From NCBI RefSeq assembly GCF_900112775.1, contig NZ_FOYZ01000015.1:24948-88947 (forward strand): 64,000 nucleotides of DNA, written 5' to 3'. The notes below the pieces were generated by a model. That model searched no databases and had not been told where the DNA came from. It saw only the letters and a program-made list of their open reading frames with translations. Position 1 is the stretch's first letter, and every line of letters starts with the position of its first letter. The stretch comes from Anaeromicropila populeti (GTDB lineage Bacteria > Bacillota > Clostridia > Lachnospirales > Lachnospiraceae). This document shows positions 38,201 to 46,075 of this stretch, piece by piece. The translations under genes and the position numbers were made by a program.

Positions 38201-38327
38201 CTATAACAGGCTGAAAGGAAATCAGCCAGAGGAAGGAAGTTTAAATGAAAAAGTTTCTACTCAAAGCTTATATCAAGCGGCAAAGGTTTTTGTTGAAGCG
38301 ATAAAGCAGGTTGAATTGGAAGGATAG
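35274..38327 (+). CDS. Long coiled-coil DUF6240-type protein with FliK-like C-terminus
   Basis: 1,017 residues from ATG 35274; a GTG at 35265 is too close to GAGAG. The protein is acidic, largely helical and coiled-coil-prone (Glu, Gln, Lys and Ser-rich) with no membrane helix. The last ~110 residues look like the C-terminal domain of the hook-length protein FliK: KVEINVDSDKLGKVKAELDV, FVMVDSSSALGQLKEQK and MSELGLTIRQFEVGM. It precedes flagellin by 14 bases behind a sigma-D-like promoter, so a flagellar assembly role is likely. Confidence 0.75.
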   Translation: MNINTVNAYQKSETGQVRMADIAIEAEDRKVLKSEDSIVSCVSNGVISTKVDSSRTIIRKPGEETEQEQGEEFYELFKSIDTRMTEEDAAELEEEGMSLEKYEMKRLERALTRIKEGRQNREEGIEREMEGRKEYREDIKKMVIHEAADSISEKQLIDVLENANVPLSEENISRIVQGVEMSQSTLSLNDSTIKYLVQNELELTIGNVYQAEHSGASQQYTINNAEKAYGKNQGTKQQNNADWEAIVPQVEALLKKTGMEASEDNMTQCKWLFLNNLPVTEESLYSLNELSAVQQNFDTGRVLQRVVNNFELGIPPEDTELTFLAEDSNQKVQDFLQDISEKLSQSEMGIEEVSTRRQMEEIRLMMTATVGQKLIDKGIPVDMNHLENIVEGLKEIENQYYKGLLEEGSVEATEDVIGLLEETTQKVQLLQQAPAYILGSTFAFRAVQSIQSLNEESQKMQSDTLKAVTSYETLMTTPRKDLGDSIKKAFENIDSILKDMNLEDSEANKRAVRILGYNNIEINEETIMEMKAYDSKVNFMLSNLKPAVAVEMIRQEMNPLDTPLDQLNEKISEIQEQMGETVEEKYSEFLWKLDQKKELTQEERKAYIGIYRLLNQVEKSDGAAIGSVLKAGQDVTLQNLLTAVRTKKSGGIDQSVDENFGEIVDVNRERESISEQLSYYTNLLSSTIDATTPDALEQIFNLASEEDDSQSQMLSYSLEKFGELIQEAEAGLEEGDLQSSAYLKEKIAFYKEHISDSESLIKYLEMNNQPVTYENLAAANELLYNGRKFWREVKDREVAGDKERISEEAQNLFDALGTDQFPKSCQEFERTTSQVLKEEVETQELTMDVMQTFRMMGSSLKLAGKLAANEEYHIPLFLENTVSAIHLTIKHQAGKQGKVEINVDSDKLGKVKAELDVKDSFLTGFVMVDSSSALGQLKEQKQEMINKMSELGLTIRQFEVGMDKSFKNGYTGVMTGYNRLKGNQPEEGSLNEKVSTQSLYQAAKVFVEAIKQVELEG

Positions 38328-38341
38328 AGAGGTAAATAAGG

Positions 38342-39760
38342 ATGATAATAAATCATAATATTTCTGCATTAAGAGCAAATAGTCAGTTAAAGGTAAATAA
38401 TAATAAACTGACAAAGAGTCTGGAAAGACTTTCTTCAGGATATAAGATTAACCGTGCGGCAGATGATGCAGCAGGCATGGCAATTTCAAGAAAAATGAAG
38501 ACACAGATTGCAGGTTTGGAGCAATCCTCTAGAAATGCTTCGGATGGTATTTCTGTAATTCAGACAGCAGAGGGAGCGTTAAATGAAGTACATTCTATGC
38601 TTCAGAGAATGCGTGAACTTTCTGTGCAGGCGGCAAATGGAACCTTAACAGAAGAAGACAGAGAAGCTGTTCAAAGTGAGATTAATCAATTAAGCAGTGA
38701 AATAGACAGAATATCAACAGATACGGAATTTAATACAAAAACATTGTTAGATGGCAGTCTGGATAGAAAAAGTTATTCCGATAATGCAAATATTCAAGTA
38801 GCAGGAATTAGTGATAGTGTAGCTTCAGGGGAATATAGCATAACAGTAACAGCTGTTCCAGAAAAGGCAGTGCTGACAGGTGTTGCAGGAACGGCATTTA
38901 GTGGAACAGGCGGAACGGTTGCTGCCGGGGAAGCTGGAAAGATTAACATTAATGGAGAAGAAGTTATAATTAGTGCTGGTGAAACTAGAGAACAGGTAAT
39001 AGAAAAGATTAGAAATCTATGTGATCAGGTAAATGTAGATGTATCTGATACATCAGGCGGCAGTTTGTCAGCAAATACGGCAGTTTTGAGATTTGAAACG
39101 CAGGCATATGGAAGTGATGAGGAGTTAAGTATTATTTGTGACAATACAGTACTGGCAAATGCTCTGGGAATAACAGGAATTAACAATACATCTGATTTTG
39201 GTGCGGATGGTGGAATTGGTTTAGGAACTTCTTTTAGTTCTACAGCTACGATTTCATATGACAATAAGTATGCTGTTGTAACGGATTACACAGGTTTTGA
39301 AATGAAATTTGATCTTTCTAAGGCAGTTACAGGAAATACTGCTAATATTACGGTACTGGATGCTGGTCCAATGGTACTTCAAATTGGTGCTAATGAAAAT
39401 CAAATTGTAAAAATTTCTATTCCGGAAGTATCAACAGAAACATTAGGAATTGAAAATTTAAATGTTTGTTCGGAAGAAGGTGCCCAGGACGCCATTACGT
39501 TAGTAGACAATGCGGTGAACAAAGTATCTGAAGTGCGTTCCAAACTGGGAGCGTACCAAAACAGGCTGGAGAGTGCCATTTCTAATCTGGATGTTTCAGC
39601 TCAGAATCTGACAGAAGCATTATCTAGAATTGAGGATGTAGATATGGCGGAAGAAATGGCTATTTATACCCAGCAAAATGTTTTAGTGCAGGCAGGTACT
39701 TCTATGCTTGCTCAGGCAAATGAAAGACCACAAACAATTCTTTCTTTACTTCAGGGCTAA
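38342..39760 (+). CDS. fliC: Flagellin
   Basis: 472 residues. The D0/D1 N-terminus ([37 protein letters not shown]) and C-terminus ([38 protein letters not shown], ending LSLLQG) are fully conserved. The middle ~200 residues (about 150-370) are a variable surface domain rich in Gly, Thr and Ala. ATG with AGAGGTAAATAAGG. It shares a transcript with the FliK-like gene before it and fliS after it. Exported by the flagellar type III system. Confidence 0.97.
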   Translation: MIINHNISALRANSQLKVNNNKLTKSLERLSSGYKINRAADDAAGMAISRKMKTQIAGLEQSSRNASDGISVIQTAEGALNEVHSMLQRMRELSVQAANGTLTEEDREAVQSEINQLSSEIDRISTDTEFNTKTLLDGSLDRKSYSDNANIQVAGISDSVASGEYSITVTAVPEKAVLTGVAGTAFSGTGGTVAAGEAGKININGEEVIISAGETREQVIEKIRNLCDQVNVDVSDTSGGSLSANTAVLRFETQAYGSDEELSIICDNTVLANALGITGINNTSDFGADGGIGLGTSFSSTATISYDNKYAVVTDYTGFEMKFDLSKAVTGNTANITVLDAGPMVLQIGANENQIVKISIPEVSTETLGIENLNVCSEEGAQDAITLVDNAVNKVSEVRSKLGAYQNRLESAISNLDVSAQNLTEALSRIEDVDMAEEMAIYTQQNVLVQAGTSMLAQANERPQTILSLLQG

Positions 39761-39788
39761 TTATAGTTGTTTGTAAAGAAAGGGGGAT

Positions 39789-40268
39789 ATGATGAAAAAT
39801 GAAAGCATTCAGTCATACAGTAAGCGCATAACGCAAGCTAATCCTACGGAACTGGTAGTCATTACGTATGAAATCATTTTAGAACATTTGGATTGTGCAT
39901 GGGAAGCAGCTGAACAAAATGAAATGGATAAATTTCAAGCTAGCATTAATGGTGCAATTAATTTTTTAAAAGAATTAATAGTAGGATTAGATTTTCAATA
40001 TGAAATTGCAGCACAGCTTATGTCTATTTATTTGTATGTGAACAAAGAATTACTAAACGCAAGACGTGCCAATAAGCCAGATGGTATTCCAGGCATTAAA
40101 AAAGTTTTGATTCCTCTTTTTACTGCGTTTCAAGAAGTAAGCAGGCAAGATCAGTCTGAGCCAGTTATGCAAAATACGCATAAAGTTTATGCAGGGTTAA
40201 CGTATAACAGAGGAGATTTAAGTGAAACATATATAAATGCTGATCAATCGAGAGGTTTTCGTGCATAG
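39789..40268 (+). CDS. fliS: Flagellar export chaperone FliS
   Basis: 159 residues. IQSYSKRITQANPTELVVITYEIILEHLDCA near the start and ELIVGLDFQYEIAAQLMSIYLYVNKELLNA in the middle fit the FliS helical bundle that binds the flagellin C-terminus. It is about 30 residues longer than typical FliS, with a C-terminal extension (VYAGLTYNRGDLSETYINADQ). Two ATG codons in a row (39789, 39792) follow AAAGGGGGAT; either may be used. Located 28 bases after flagellin. Confidence 0.87.
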   Translation: MMKNESIQSYSKRITQANPTELVVITYEIILEHLDCAWEAAEQNEMDKFQASINGAINFLKELIVGLDFQYEIAAQLMSIYLYVNKELLNARRANKPDGIPGIKKVLIPLFTAFQEVSRQDQSEPVMQNTHKVYAGLTYNRGDLSETYINADQSRGFRA

Positions 40269-40292
40269 AGTTTTCTCTATGCATGGTCTTTT
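40262..40292 (+). terminator. Terminator of the flagellin operon
   Basis: TGCATAGAG-TTTT-CTCTATGCA (40262-40283) followed by GGTCTTTTT. The stem overlaps the fliS stop codon. Confidence 0.82.
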
Positions 40293-40347
40293 TAAGAAAT
40301 GTGTGGTAAAATAATTCTATGATAAGATGTGTGAGGAGAATATACAA

Positions 40348-41826
40348 ATGGAAAGAGGAGCAGGGATTTTACTTCCCGTTAGTAGTATACCGTCAAAGTA
40401 TGGAATAGGCTCTCTTGGTAGAGAAGCATATAAATGTGTTGATATGTTGGCAGAGGCAGGTCAGAAATACTGGCAGGTTTTGCCTGTTGGACCAACCAGC
40501 TATGGGGATAGTCCATATCAATCTTTTTCTGCATTTGCAGGAAATCCCTACTTTATTGATTTGGAATTGATAATGGAAGAAGGACTTTTATCACAGGAAG
40601 AACTTCAGGAAGCTGAGGTTTCAGAGGAAGAAGCAGAAATTGATTACGAAAGATTATTTTTAACAAGATTTGACGTGCTAAGAAAAGCATATTTAAGAAG
40701 TAATATTTTGGGGGAAGGTAATTTCGCATTATTTCAGCAAAAACAAAAATTCTGGTTAAGAGATTATGCTTTGTTTATGGCTCTAAAGGAGCATTTTGGA
40801 CAAGTAGAATGGAGCCTTTGGCAGGAAGACATTAAGTTTCATGAAGAAGAGGCTGTTTGCAGATATTCACAGTTATTAGAAGAGAGCATTGGATTTTATG
40901 AATTTTTACAGTATAAATTTTATCAGCAGTGGGAAAAGTTAAGAAAATATGCAAATGACAAAGGGATTAAAGTAATTGGTGATATTCCACTTTATGTGGC
41001 GATGGACAGTGCTGATGTTTGGGTACATAACCGATTATTTGAACTGGACGAGAGAAGAAATCCTATTCATGTTGCTGGAGTTCCACCAGATATTTTTTCA
41101 GAAACTGGTCAAAGGTGGGGGAATCCATTATACAGATGGGATGTCATGGAGAAAGAGGAATTCATGTGGTGGCATAATCGAATGTCAGCAAGTGCAGCAC
41201 TTTATGATGTAATTCGAATTGATCATTTTATTGGAATTGTACGATACTACAGTATACCATTTCGTTGTCCAACTGCCATTGAAGGGGACTGGAAAGCTGG
41301 ACCAGGAAAAAAGTTGGTGGATACTATAGTGAGGTCTGTTGGGAATTCTGAAATTATTGCAGAAGATTTGGGAATTGTTGTTCCAGCTGTGCGAGAGCTT
41401 ATGGAAAATGCCAAGTGGCCTGGAATGAAAGTCTTATTATTTGCATTTGATGGAAATGAGTGGAATGAACATTTGCCGAAGAATTTTGCTACTAGTAATA
41501 TGATTGTTTATGGTGGAACCCATGACAATGATACAATAATGGGCTTTTTAAATTCTAAAACTGCTCAGGAGCTGCATAGAATTTTACAGTATTTACATGT
41601 GGCGACCAAAGAGGAAGCAGTGCAAGCAATGTTTGAGATGGCATATAAAAGTATTGCAAATGTAGCTATATTTCAAATACAAGATGTTTTGAAACTGGGT
41701 AATAATGCAAGAATGAATGAGCCTTCCACACTTGGGAAAAACTGGAAATGGAGAATGAGAAAGGGCCAGTTTACAAAGAAAAACTGTGGAGAGTTAAAGA
41801 AACTGACTTTAGAAACAAAACGATAA
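40348..41826 (+). CDS. malQ: 4-alpha-glucanotransferase
   Basis: 492 residues from ATG 40348, which has GTGAGGAG 9 bases upstream; an ATG at 40327 lacks a site. GH77 motifs: SSIPSKYGIGSLG, PVGPTSYGDSPYQSFSAFAGNP, IRIDHFIGIVRYY (nucleophile Asp in the DVIRIDHF segment), IIAEDLG and GGTHDNDT. It moves maltosyl/maltodextrin units between glucan chains and links functionally to glgB and the GH13 enzyme at 21-24 kb. Confidence 0.96.
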   Translation: MERGAGILLPVSSIPSKYGIGSLGREAYKCVDMLAEAGQKYWQVLPVGPTSYGDSPYQSFSAFAGNPYFIDLELIMEEGLLSQEELQEAEVSEEEAEIDYERLFLTRFDVLRKAYLRSNILGEGNFALFQQKQKFWLRDYALFMALKEHFGQVEWSLWQEDIKFHEEEAVCRYSQLLEESIGFYEFLQYKFYQQWEKLRKYANDKGIKVIGDIPLYVAMDSADVWVHNRLFELDERRNPIHVAGVPPDIFSETGQRWGNPLYRWDVMEKEEFMWWHNRMSASAALYDVIRIDHFIGIVRYYSIPFRCPTAIEGDWKAGPGKKLVDTIVRSVGNSEIIAEDLGIVVPAVRELMENAKWPGMKVLLFAFDGNEWNEHLPKNFATSNMIVYGGTHDNDTIMGFLNSKTAQELHRILQYLHVATKEEAVQAMFEMAYKSIANVAIFQIQDVLKLGNNARMNEPSTLGKNWKWRMRKGQFTKKNCGELKKLTLETKR

Positions 41827-41833
41827 AAACTAG

Positions 41834-41866
41834 AAAAAGCTATCCATTTAAGCAGGATAGCTTTTT
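41834..41866. terminator. Bidirectional terminator between malQ and yaaL-like gene
   Basis: AAAAAGCTATCC (41834-41845) and GGATAGCTTTTT (41855-41866) form a 12-bp stem with a 9-base loop. The minus-strand gene's stop lies in the loop. Confidence 0.88.
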
Positions 41867-42084
41867 TGTAATTGTGCTTCAAGTTTTTTTGCTTGTTGTA
41901 TTAAATATTGATATCTTTGTTGTATGGCATTTACTTCATAAATAAAGCTGTCAATTAGTTCAGGTTCAAGAACATTATCAAAATTGGAGTATGCAGTTTC
42001 TAATGCTATTTGGGTTTTATGAATCTGGTCAGTTAGCAGTTCTTGTTCACGATGGTGTGAAATCTGTTGTTTAAATAATTTCAT
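41848..42084 (-). CDS. YaaL/DUF2508-like small protein
   Basis: 78 residues, helical and charged, with EPELIDSFIYEVNAIQQRYQYLIQQAKKLE in the second half, which matches the YaaL/DUF2508 pattern. In Bacillus yaaL lies next to bofA; here the bofA-like gene is divergent 165 bases away, which supports the call. Function unknown. ATG with GAGGAACG upstream. Confidence 0.7.
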   Translation of the reverse strand: MKLFKQQISHHREQELLTDQIHKTQIALETAYSNFDNVLEPELIDSFIYEVNAIQQRYQYLIQQAKKLEAQLQKSYPA

Positions 42085-42249
42085 AATCTACAACGTTCCT
42101 CTCATAAATGTCTAAAAAATTAATACCACCAGTACCTATATGTATAGTATAGTCAGTTAATTCCAATATTATTCCAATATTATGGCGTAGATGAATAAAA
42201 TAGAAATTAAAGCATATATTTAAAAAAAGTCAAGTGCAGGAGTGATTTG

Positions 42250-42525
42250 ATGAAGTATTATTCTTTTATTCTAGTATTGATAGTAGCATTTGTTTTTTTA
42301 CTTTTTAGTTTATTAATTCGAAAGCATGAGTACTTTATTAATTTTATGTTGAGGCTTTCTATGGGGGCTCTTGCTATTTATATTGTGGGAGAGCTATTGG
42401 CCCGTAATTCAATTGATGGAAGTATTGGAATAAATCCAATTACATTGCTCACAGTAGGGTTTCTTGGGGCTCCTGGTTTTGTAATGATGTATGCTGTCGA
42501 ATTTTATCTAACATATTGTGCTTGA
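42250..42525 (+). CDS. bofA: BofA-family membrane protein (pro-sigma-K processing inhibitor)
   Basis: 91 residues with two or three membrane helices. INPITLLTVGFLGAPGFVMMY at the end is the BofA signature. In sporulating Firmicutes BofA holds the SpoIVFB protease inactive in the forespore outer membrane. The ATG at 42250 follows GCAGGAGTGATTTG; the TTG before it is less likely. Its presence suggests the host makes endospores. Confidence 0.88.
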   Translation: MKYYSFILVLIVAFVFLLFSLLIRKHEYFINFMLRLSMGALAIYIVGELLARNSIDGSIGINPITLLTVGFLGAPGFVMMYAVEFYLTYCA

Positions 42526-42612
42526 TAAGTATTGACAGGTGAGGACATTTATTGTATAAATATAGTATCCTATAGGAAGAAAGAAAAGTGCTTTTCAAAT
42601 CAGAAAGGTGGC

Positions 42613-43131
42613 TTGGTTATTTCATATTTATTATATTTAATATGTTCAGTGCTTGTGATTTGTGCAATGGTGCAGGATATCAAGCAATCTAAAGTTTCTA
42701 ATTATTTTATTTTTTCAGGTTATATCTGTAGTCTTATATTCCAAATAATAATTGGACAAGTTAATGGAGTAAAAGTATGGGGGCTTGGTGTAATAATTCC
42801 TATTGTTTGTTTGTGCCTGCTGTTCTATACGAAAATGCTGGGTGCTGGTGACATAAAGTTATTTTCTGTAATAGGCGGTTTTTACGGGGCCGATAAGATA
42901 ATAGAGGTTATGATAGCCGCATTTCTAGTTGGAGCTTTGTTAGCACTTGCTAAGTTGTTGTATTACGGTATTCTAGTAAAACGTCTTTGTTATTTTTACC
43001 ATTATATGAAATGTATTTTAATAAAAAAAGAAAGATTGTTCTATGAAGATTATAATAAAAAAAATACTGCTCATACCATTCATTTTACCATACCTATTTT
43101 TCTAGCATTTCAATATACTATTTTGAAATAA
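42613..43131 (+). CDS. tadV: Prepilin peptidase, A24 family (TadV/CpaA-like), start doubtful
   Basis: About 172 residues with six membrane helices. The aspartyl protease residues are in MVQDIKQSKVSNYF and GAGDIKLFSVIGG. It processes pilins and TadE/F-like proteins in Tad systems. The start is unclear: AAAGGTGG (42604-42611) is one base from TTG 42613, while an in-frame ATT sits at a normal distance (42619). A TTG at 42532 lacks a site and would add an odd N-terminus. Followed by tadZ- and tadA-like genes. Confidence 0.75.
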   Translation: MVISYLLYLICSVLVICAMVQDIKQSKVSNYFIFSGYICSLIFQIIIGQVNGVKVWGLGVIIPIVCLCLLFYTKMLGAGDIKLFSVIGGFYGADKIIEVMIAAFLVGALLALAKLLYYGILVKRLCYFYHYMKCILIKKERLFYEDYNKKNTAHTIHFTIPIFLAFQYTILK

Positions 43132-43166
43132 TATACTACTATTTAAAGCAAGGAGGTGACGGATAG

Positions 43167-44207
43167 ATAGGAACAATTGTAATATATGATATAGATATTG
43201 AGTATGCAGTTGAACTTATGAATTATTTAAATCAAAGTAAAAAAACTATTTTCGACTGCGGAGTTGTTACAAATGAGAAAAACTTATTGAACTTATGTAA
43301 GGAGAAGAGTGTAAATCTTTTGCTGGTTTCTATAAATTTGTTTTCTGAGGAGTTTAGTAGTTGGAATATTGAACAGATTATTTTGTTAAAGGAAGAGGCA
43401 TTTAATAATAACGAATATTCCAAGTATTTAACGTTGTTTAAATATCAATCAATGGAGGCATTGTTAGATACGATTTTAAAAGTTTTTAAGAAAAATGATA
43501 TTATTAAAGTCAGCGAGAGTTCTGTACTGGGTGAAGATATTAAGTGGAATAATAAAACCAATTTTATTGGAGTATATTCGCTTTCTGGAGGTATTGAGAA
43601 AACAATACTCTCTGTTATGTTAAGTTATTACTTTGGAAAAAACAAAAGCTGTCTTTACATCAACTTAGATTGCATAGGATGCAGGATGTTTGAAAAAAAG
43701 GAAGAAAACAAAGCAGACTTTGCCAAGCTTTTGTGGAAGATTAAAAAAAAGGAAGAGATTATTCAGCACTTAGAAAAACTAATCTGTAAAGAAGATTTCT
43801 TTTCTTACTTAATGTCTTCTGTATATCAGAATGCTTTAACAGAGCTTACGACAGAGGATTTTCAAATACTATGTCAAAAACTATTAGAATGGAATGAGTA
43901 TAAAATAATTGTTTTTGATTTTGGTTTTTTAAATGAGGCAGTAATTGAAATAATGACTTTTTGTAAAATGATATTTGATGTAAAGGAGGGTAGTTTTTTA
44001 GAAAGTAGAAAAAGAAGTGGTTTTTATGAATTGCTGAAGTTTCAAGAAAGGGAAAGTATTAAAAATAGAATACAGGAAGTGAGTGCAGTCAGGGATTTGC
44101 AAATGAGCTGGAAAGAAATCGAAGAGTTGATTTGGTCAGAGAAAGGATTTCAGGGAGCAGAGTTTTTTGTAGATAAAGTTGGGGCTCTTCTGGCTCATAG
44201 GGTGTAA
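43167..44207 (+). CDS. tadZ: TadZ/CpaE-like pilus localisation ATPase, no ordinary start codon
   Basis: 346 residues if counted from the ATA at 43167. AAGGAGGTGA (43150-43159) precedes a TAG stop and then this ATA; the next ATG (43218) would remove the conserved-looking first strand IGTIVIYDIDIEYAVELM. The MinD-like P-loop is degenerate (YSLSGGIEKTILS instead of KGGxGKT), with IIVFDFG as the later strand. TadZ proteins place Tad secretion at the pole. The gene may be decaying or may start at AUA. Confidence 0.65.
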   Translation: MGTIVIYDIDIEYAVELMNYLNQSKKTIFDCGVVTNEKNLLNLCKEKSVNLLLVSINLFSEEFSSWNIEQIILLKEEAFNNNEYSKYLTLFKYQSMEALLDTILKVFKKNDIIKVSESSVLGEDIKWNNKTNFIGVYSLSGGIEKTILSVMLSYYFGKNKSCLYINLDCIGCRMFEKKEENKADFAKLLWKIKKKEEIIQHLEKLICKEDFFSYLMSSVYQNALTELTTEDFQILCQKLLEWNEYKIIVFDFGFLNEAVIEIMTFCKMIFDVKEGSFLESRKRSGFYELLKFQERESIKNRIQEVSAVRDLQMSWKEIEELIWSEKGFQGAEFFVDKVGALLAHRV

Positions 44208-44240
44208 TCTGCATTGTAGTTTGTGGTGGAGATGATAATA

Positions 44241-45170
44241 GTGTCACGTAAAAATATATTAATGGAAGTAAAAAATAAAGTTCTAAAGCAATTAGACTTA
44301 TCCATAAATATGGCGGATGAACAGGTTTTAGATCTAATTAGTTCAGTAATATATGATTTATCCAAAGAAATCTATATAGGGTTGCAGTCGGGAAATAAAA
44401 TTAAGAATTATGTTTTCTATTCTTTGCGGCGTTTAGATGTATTGCAGGAGTTAGTCGAGGATCAGGAAATTACTGAAATTATGGTAAATGGATCAAAACA
44501 TATTTTTATTGAAAAAAATGGTAGAATTACTAAAACTGAACTTACATTTGAATCTTCTCAAAAGTTGGAGGATGTAATACAAAAAATTGTTTCTTCAGCA
44601 AACAGGATAGTAAATGAGTCGTCACCTATTGTTGATACCAGACTTATAGATGGTTCCAGAGTTAATGTCATTTTAAAGCCTGTTGCAGTAAATGGTCCCG
44701 TCATGACAATCAGAAAGTTTCCTTTGGAGTCAATTACAATGGAACAGTTAGTTGAAATAGGAAGTTTAAGTCAAGAGGTCTGTGAATTTCTTAAAAATTT
44801 AGTAGTGTCAAAATATAATATTTTTATTAGTGGAGGCACAGGTTCTGGTAAAACAACTTTTCTTAATGCATTATCTAATTTTATTCCATCTGATGAAAGA
44901 ATTATAACAATTGAGGATTCCTGTGAATTGCAGATTAATCATAATCCTAATCTGGTAACACTAGAAGCGAGAAACGCTAATGTTGATGGACGAAATGAGG
45001 TATCCATCCGAGATTTAATAAAAGCAGCCTTAAGAGCAAGACCGGATAGAATTATTGTTGGAGAAGTAAGAGATGCTGCCGCAATTGATATGCTTTCTGC
45101 GTTTAATACAGGACACGACGGGTCACTTTCGACAGGGCATGCTAACGCTGTCAAGGATATGTTGACGTAG
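44241..45170 (+). pseudogene. tadA: TadA/CpaF-type secretion ATPase, C-terminally truncated
   Basis: 309 residues from GTG 44241 (GTGGAG upstream). Present: N-terminal domain (VEDQEITEIMVNG), Walker A SGGTGSGKTTFLNAL, ARNANVDGRNEVSIRDLIKAALRARPDRIIVGEVR and GHDGSLSTGHANAVKDML. It then meets TAG where family members continue with R-L-E-T-M-V and about 100 more residues. No continuation is seen in other frames downstream, and tadB, tadC and pilin genes are absent. Probably inactive. Confidence 0.8.
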
Positions 45171-45365
45171 CTAAAAAGTCCATAGTTACAAGGGTTTAGT
45201 AGGTTTTATTTTTTTTGAAAAAGTGTGTTTGTAGCACATTGGAGAGACTAAATGAAGTTTTGGGAAAGATTTACGGGGTAAGGTTGTGCTAAAAAGTATG
45301 AACTGAATGGCAAAAGTAGATAAGTCAACAAGTATTAATGTAAAAAAGAAAACGCTATATGAAAT
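45171..45365. other. Non-coding stretch at the break point of the Tad locus
   Basis: No convincing gene. It holds a nine-codon mini-ORF (45252-45281, beginning MKFWERFTG) with GGAGAG upstream. GCTAAAAAGT occurs twice (45170-45179, 45284-45293). This is where pilus sequence changes to accessory sequence, so it is a possible insertion or deletion junction. Confidence 0.4.
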
Positions 45366-45394
45366 TTGACAAATTACATCAAAAGATGTAATAT
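45366..45394 (+). promoter_or_regulatory. Promoter with a 20-bp palindromic operator
   Basis: TTGACA (45366-45371), 17-base spacer, TAATAT (45389-45394). The perfect palindrome ATTACATC-AAAA-GATGTAAT (45373-45392) fills the spacer and overlaps the -10, as expected for a repressor site. The regulator is not identified. Confidence 0.7.
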
Positions 45395-45471
45395 ATATAA
45401 ATAATTAGATGAATATAGTATTAACATTGAAAAAAGAAATTAGTAAAAACAACTGAAATTGGAGGATGTAT

Positions 45472-45939
45472 ATGGAAATAAAGTATGTTAAGACAAAATC
45501 TAAAAGCGATGATAATTTTAAAGATAATATGGGATATGTTAGTTTTGGTGATTTTAGTTGTATTACAGCAGAACGAAAAAATACTAATGACCCAAGAAAT
45601 TATATTTTTGTACTAACAGATTCTAATGAAATGAAATATCTTATAGGAGAAATGAATGAATTTTCTGGAAATGAAGAGTGGGGACTTTATACAGCTAATA
45701 TATACATGAATTACATTAGAGAATATGTAAATGGTAGGTGTTTTGAGTTACCAGACTTACATGATATTTTTGTAATTATTGCTTCTACTAGTTCATGTTT
45801 CGAGCCAAATAAAATTACTTCCAAAAAAGCGATGGGAAGATTACAGAGGTGGTTAGAAGCAAGTGATTCTGAAAGTCTAGGACTTATTGAATTAATAAAT
45901 TCACCAAGGTTTGATTACAATATGGTAAACGTGGAATAA
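45472..45939 (+). CDS. Unknown 155-residue protein upstream of the RHS gene
   Basis: From ATG 45472 (GGAGG six bases upstream; the ATG at 45466 is too close). The protein is soluble, acidic, with a mixed alpha/beta look and no known motif. It has its own repressor-type promoter. Position before a secreted RHS/hydrolase gene might suggest an accessory or immunity role, but nothing in the sequence proves that. Confidence 0.6.
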   Translation: MEIKYVKTKSKSDDNFKDNMGYVSFGDFSCITAERKNTNDPRNYIFVLTDSNEMKYLIGEMNEFSGNEEWGLYTANIYMNYIREYVNGRCFELPDLHDIFVIIASTSSCFEPNKITSKKAMGRLQRWLEASDSESLGLIELINSPRFDYNMVNVE

Positions 45940-46075
45940 ATTTTTTTATAATCAAAATGTTTTATTAGAAAGAGGAATATATATTTTGGTATTATTGTAA
46001 AAATTATTAATGCAGGAAGAAATTGAAGATATTACAAAAAAAGTCAAAGTGACTGATATAAAGGAGAGAACAAAA

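Noticed and set aside
45167..45179. GTAGCTAAAAAGT also occurs at 63537-63549, a possible attachment core
   Set aside because: Thirteen-base matches are expected many times by chance in a 64-kb AT-rich sequence, and the second copy lies inside the module rather than past its right end.
45252..45281. Nine-codon ORF MKFWERFTG with GGAGAG upstream
   Set aside because: Too short to support as a gene, with no recognisable leader-peptide features.
46010..46075. ATG 46010 as the start of the RHS protein
   Set aside because: It lacks a ribosome site and would bury the signal peptide behind 22 charged residues; TTG 46076 has AAGGAGA at 8 bases.
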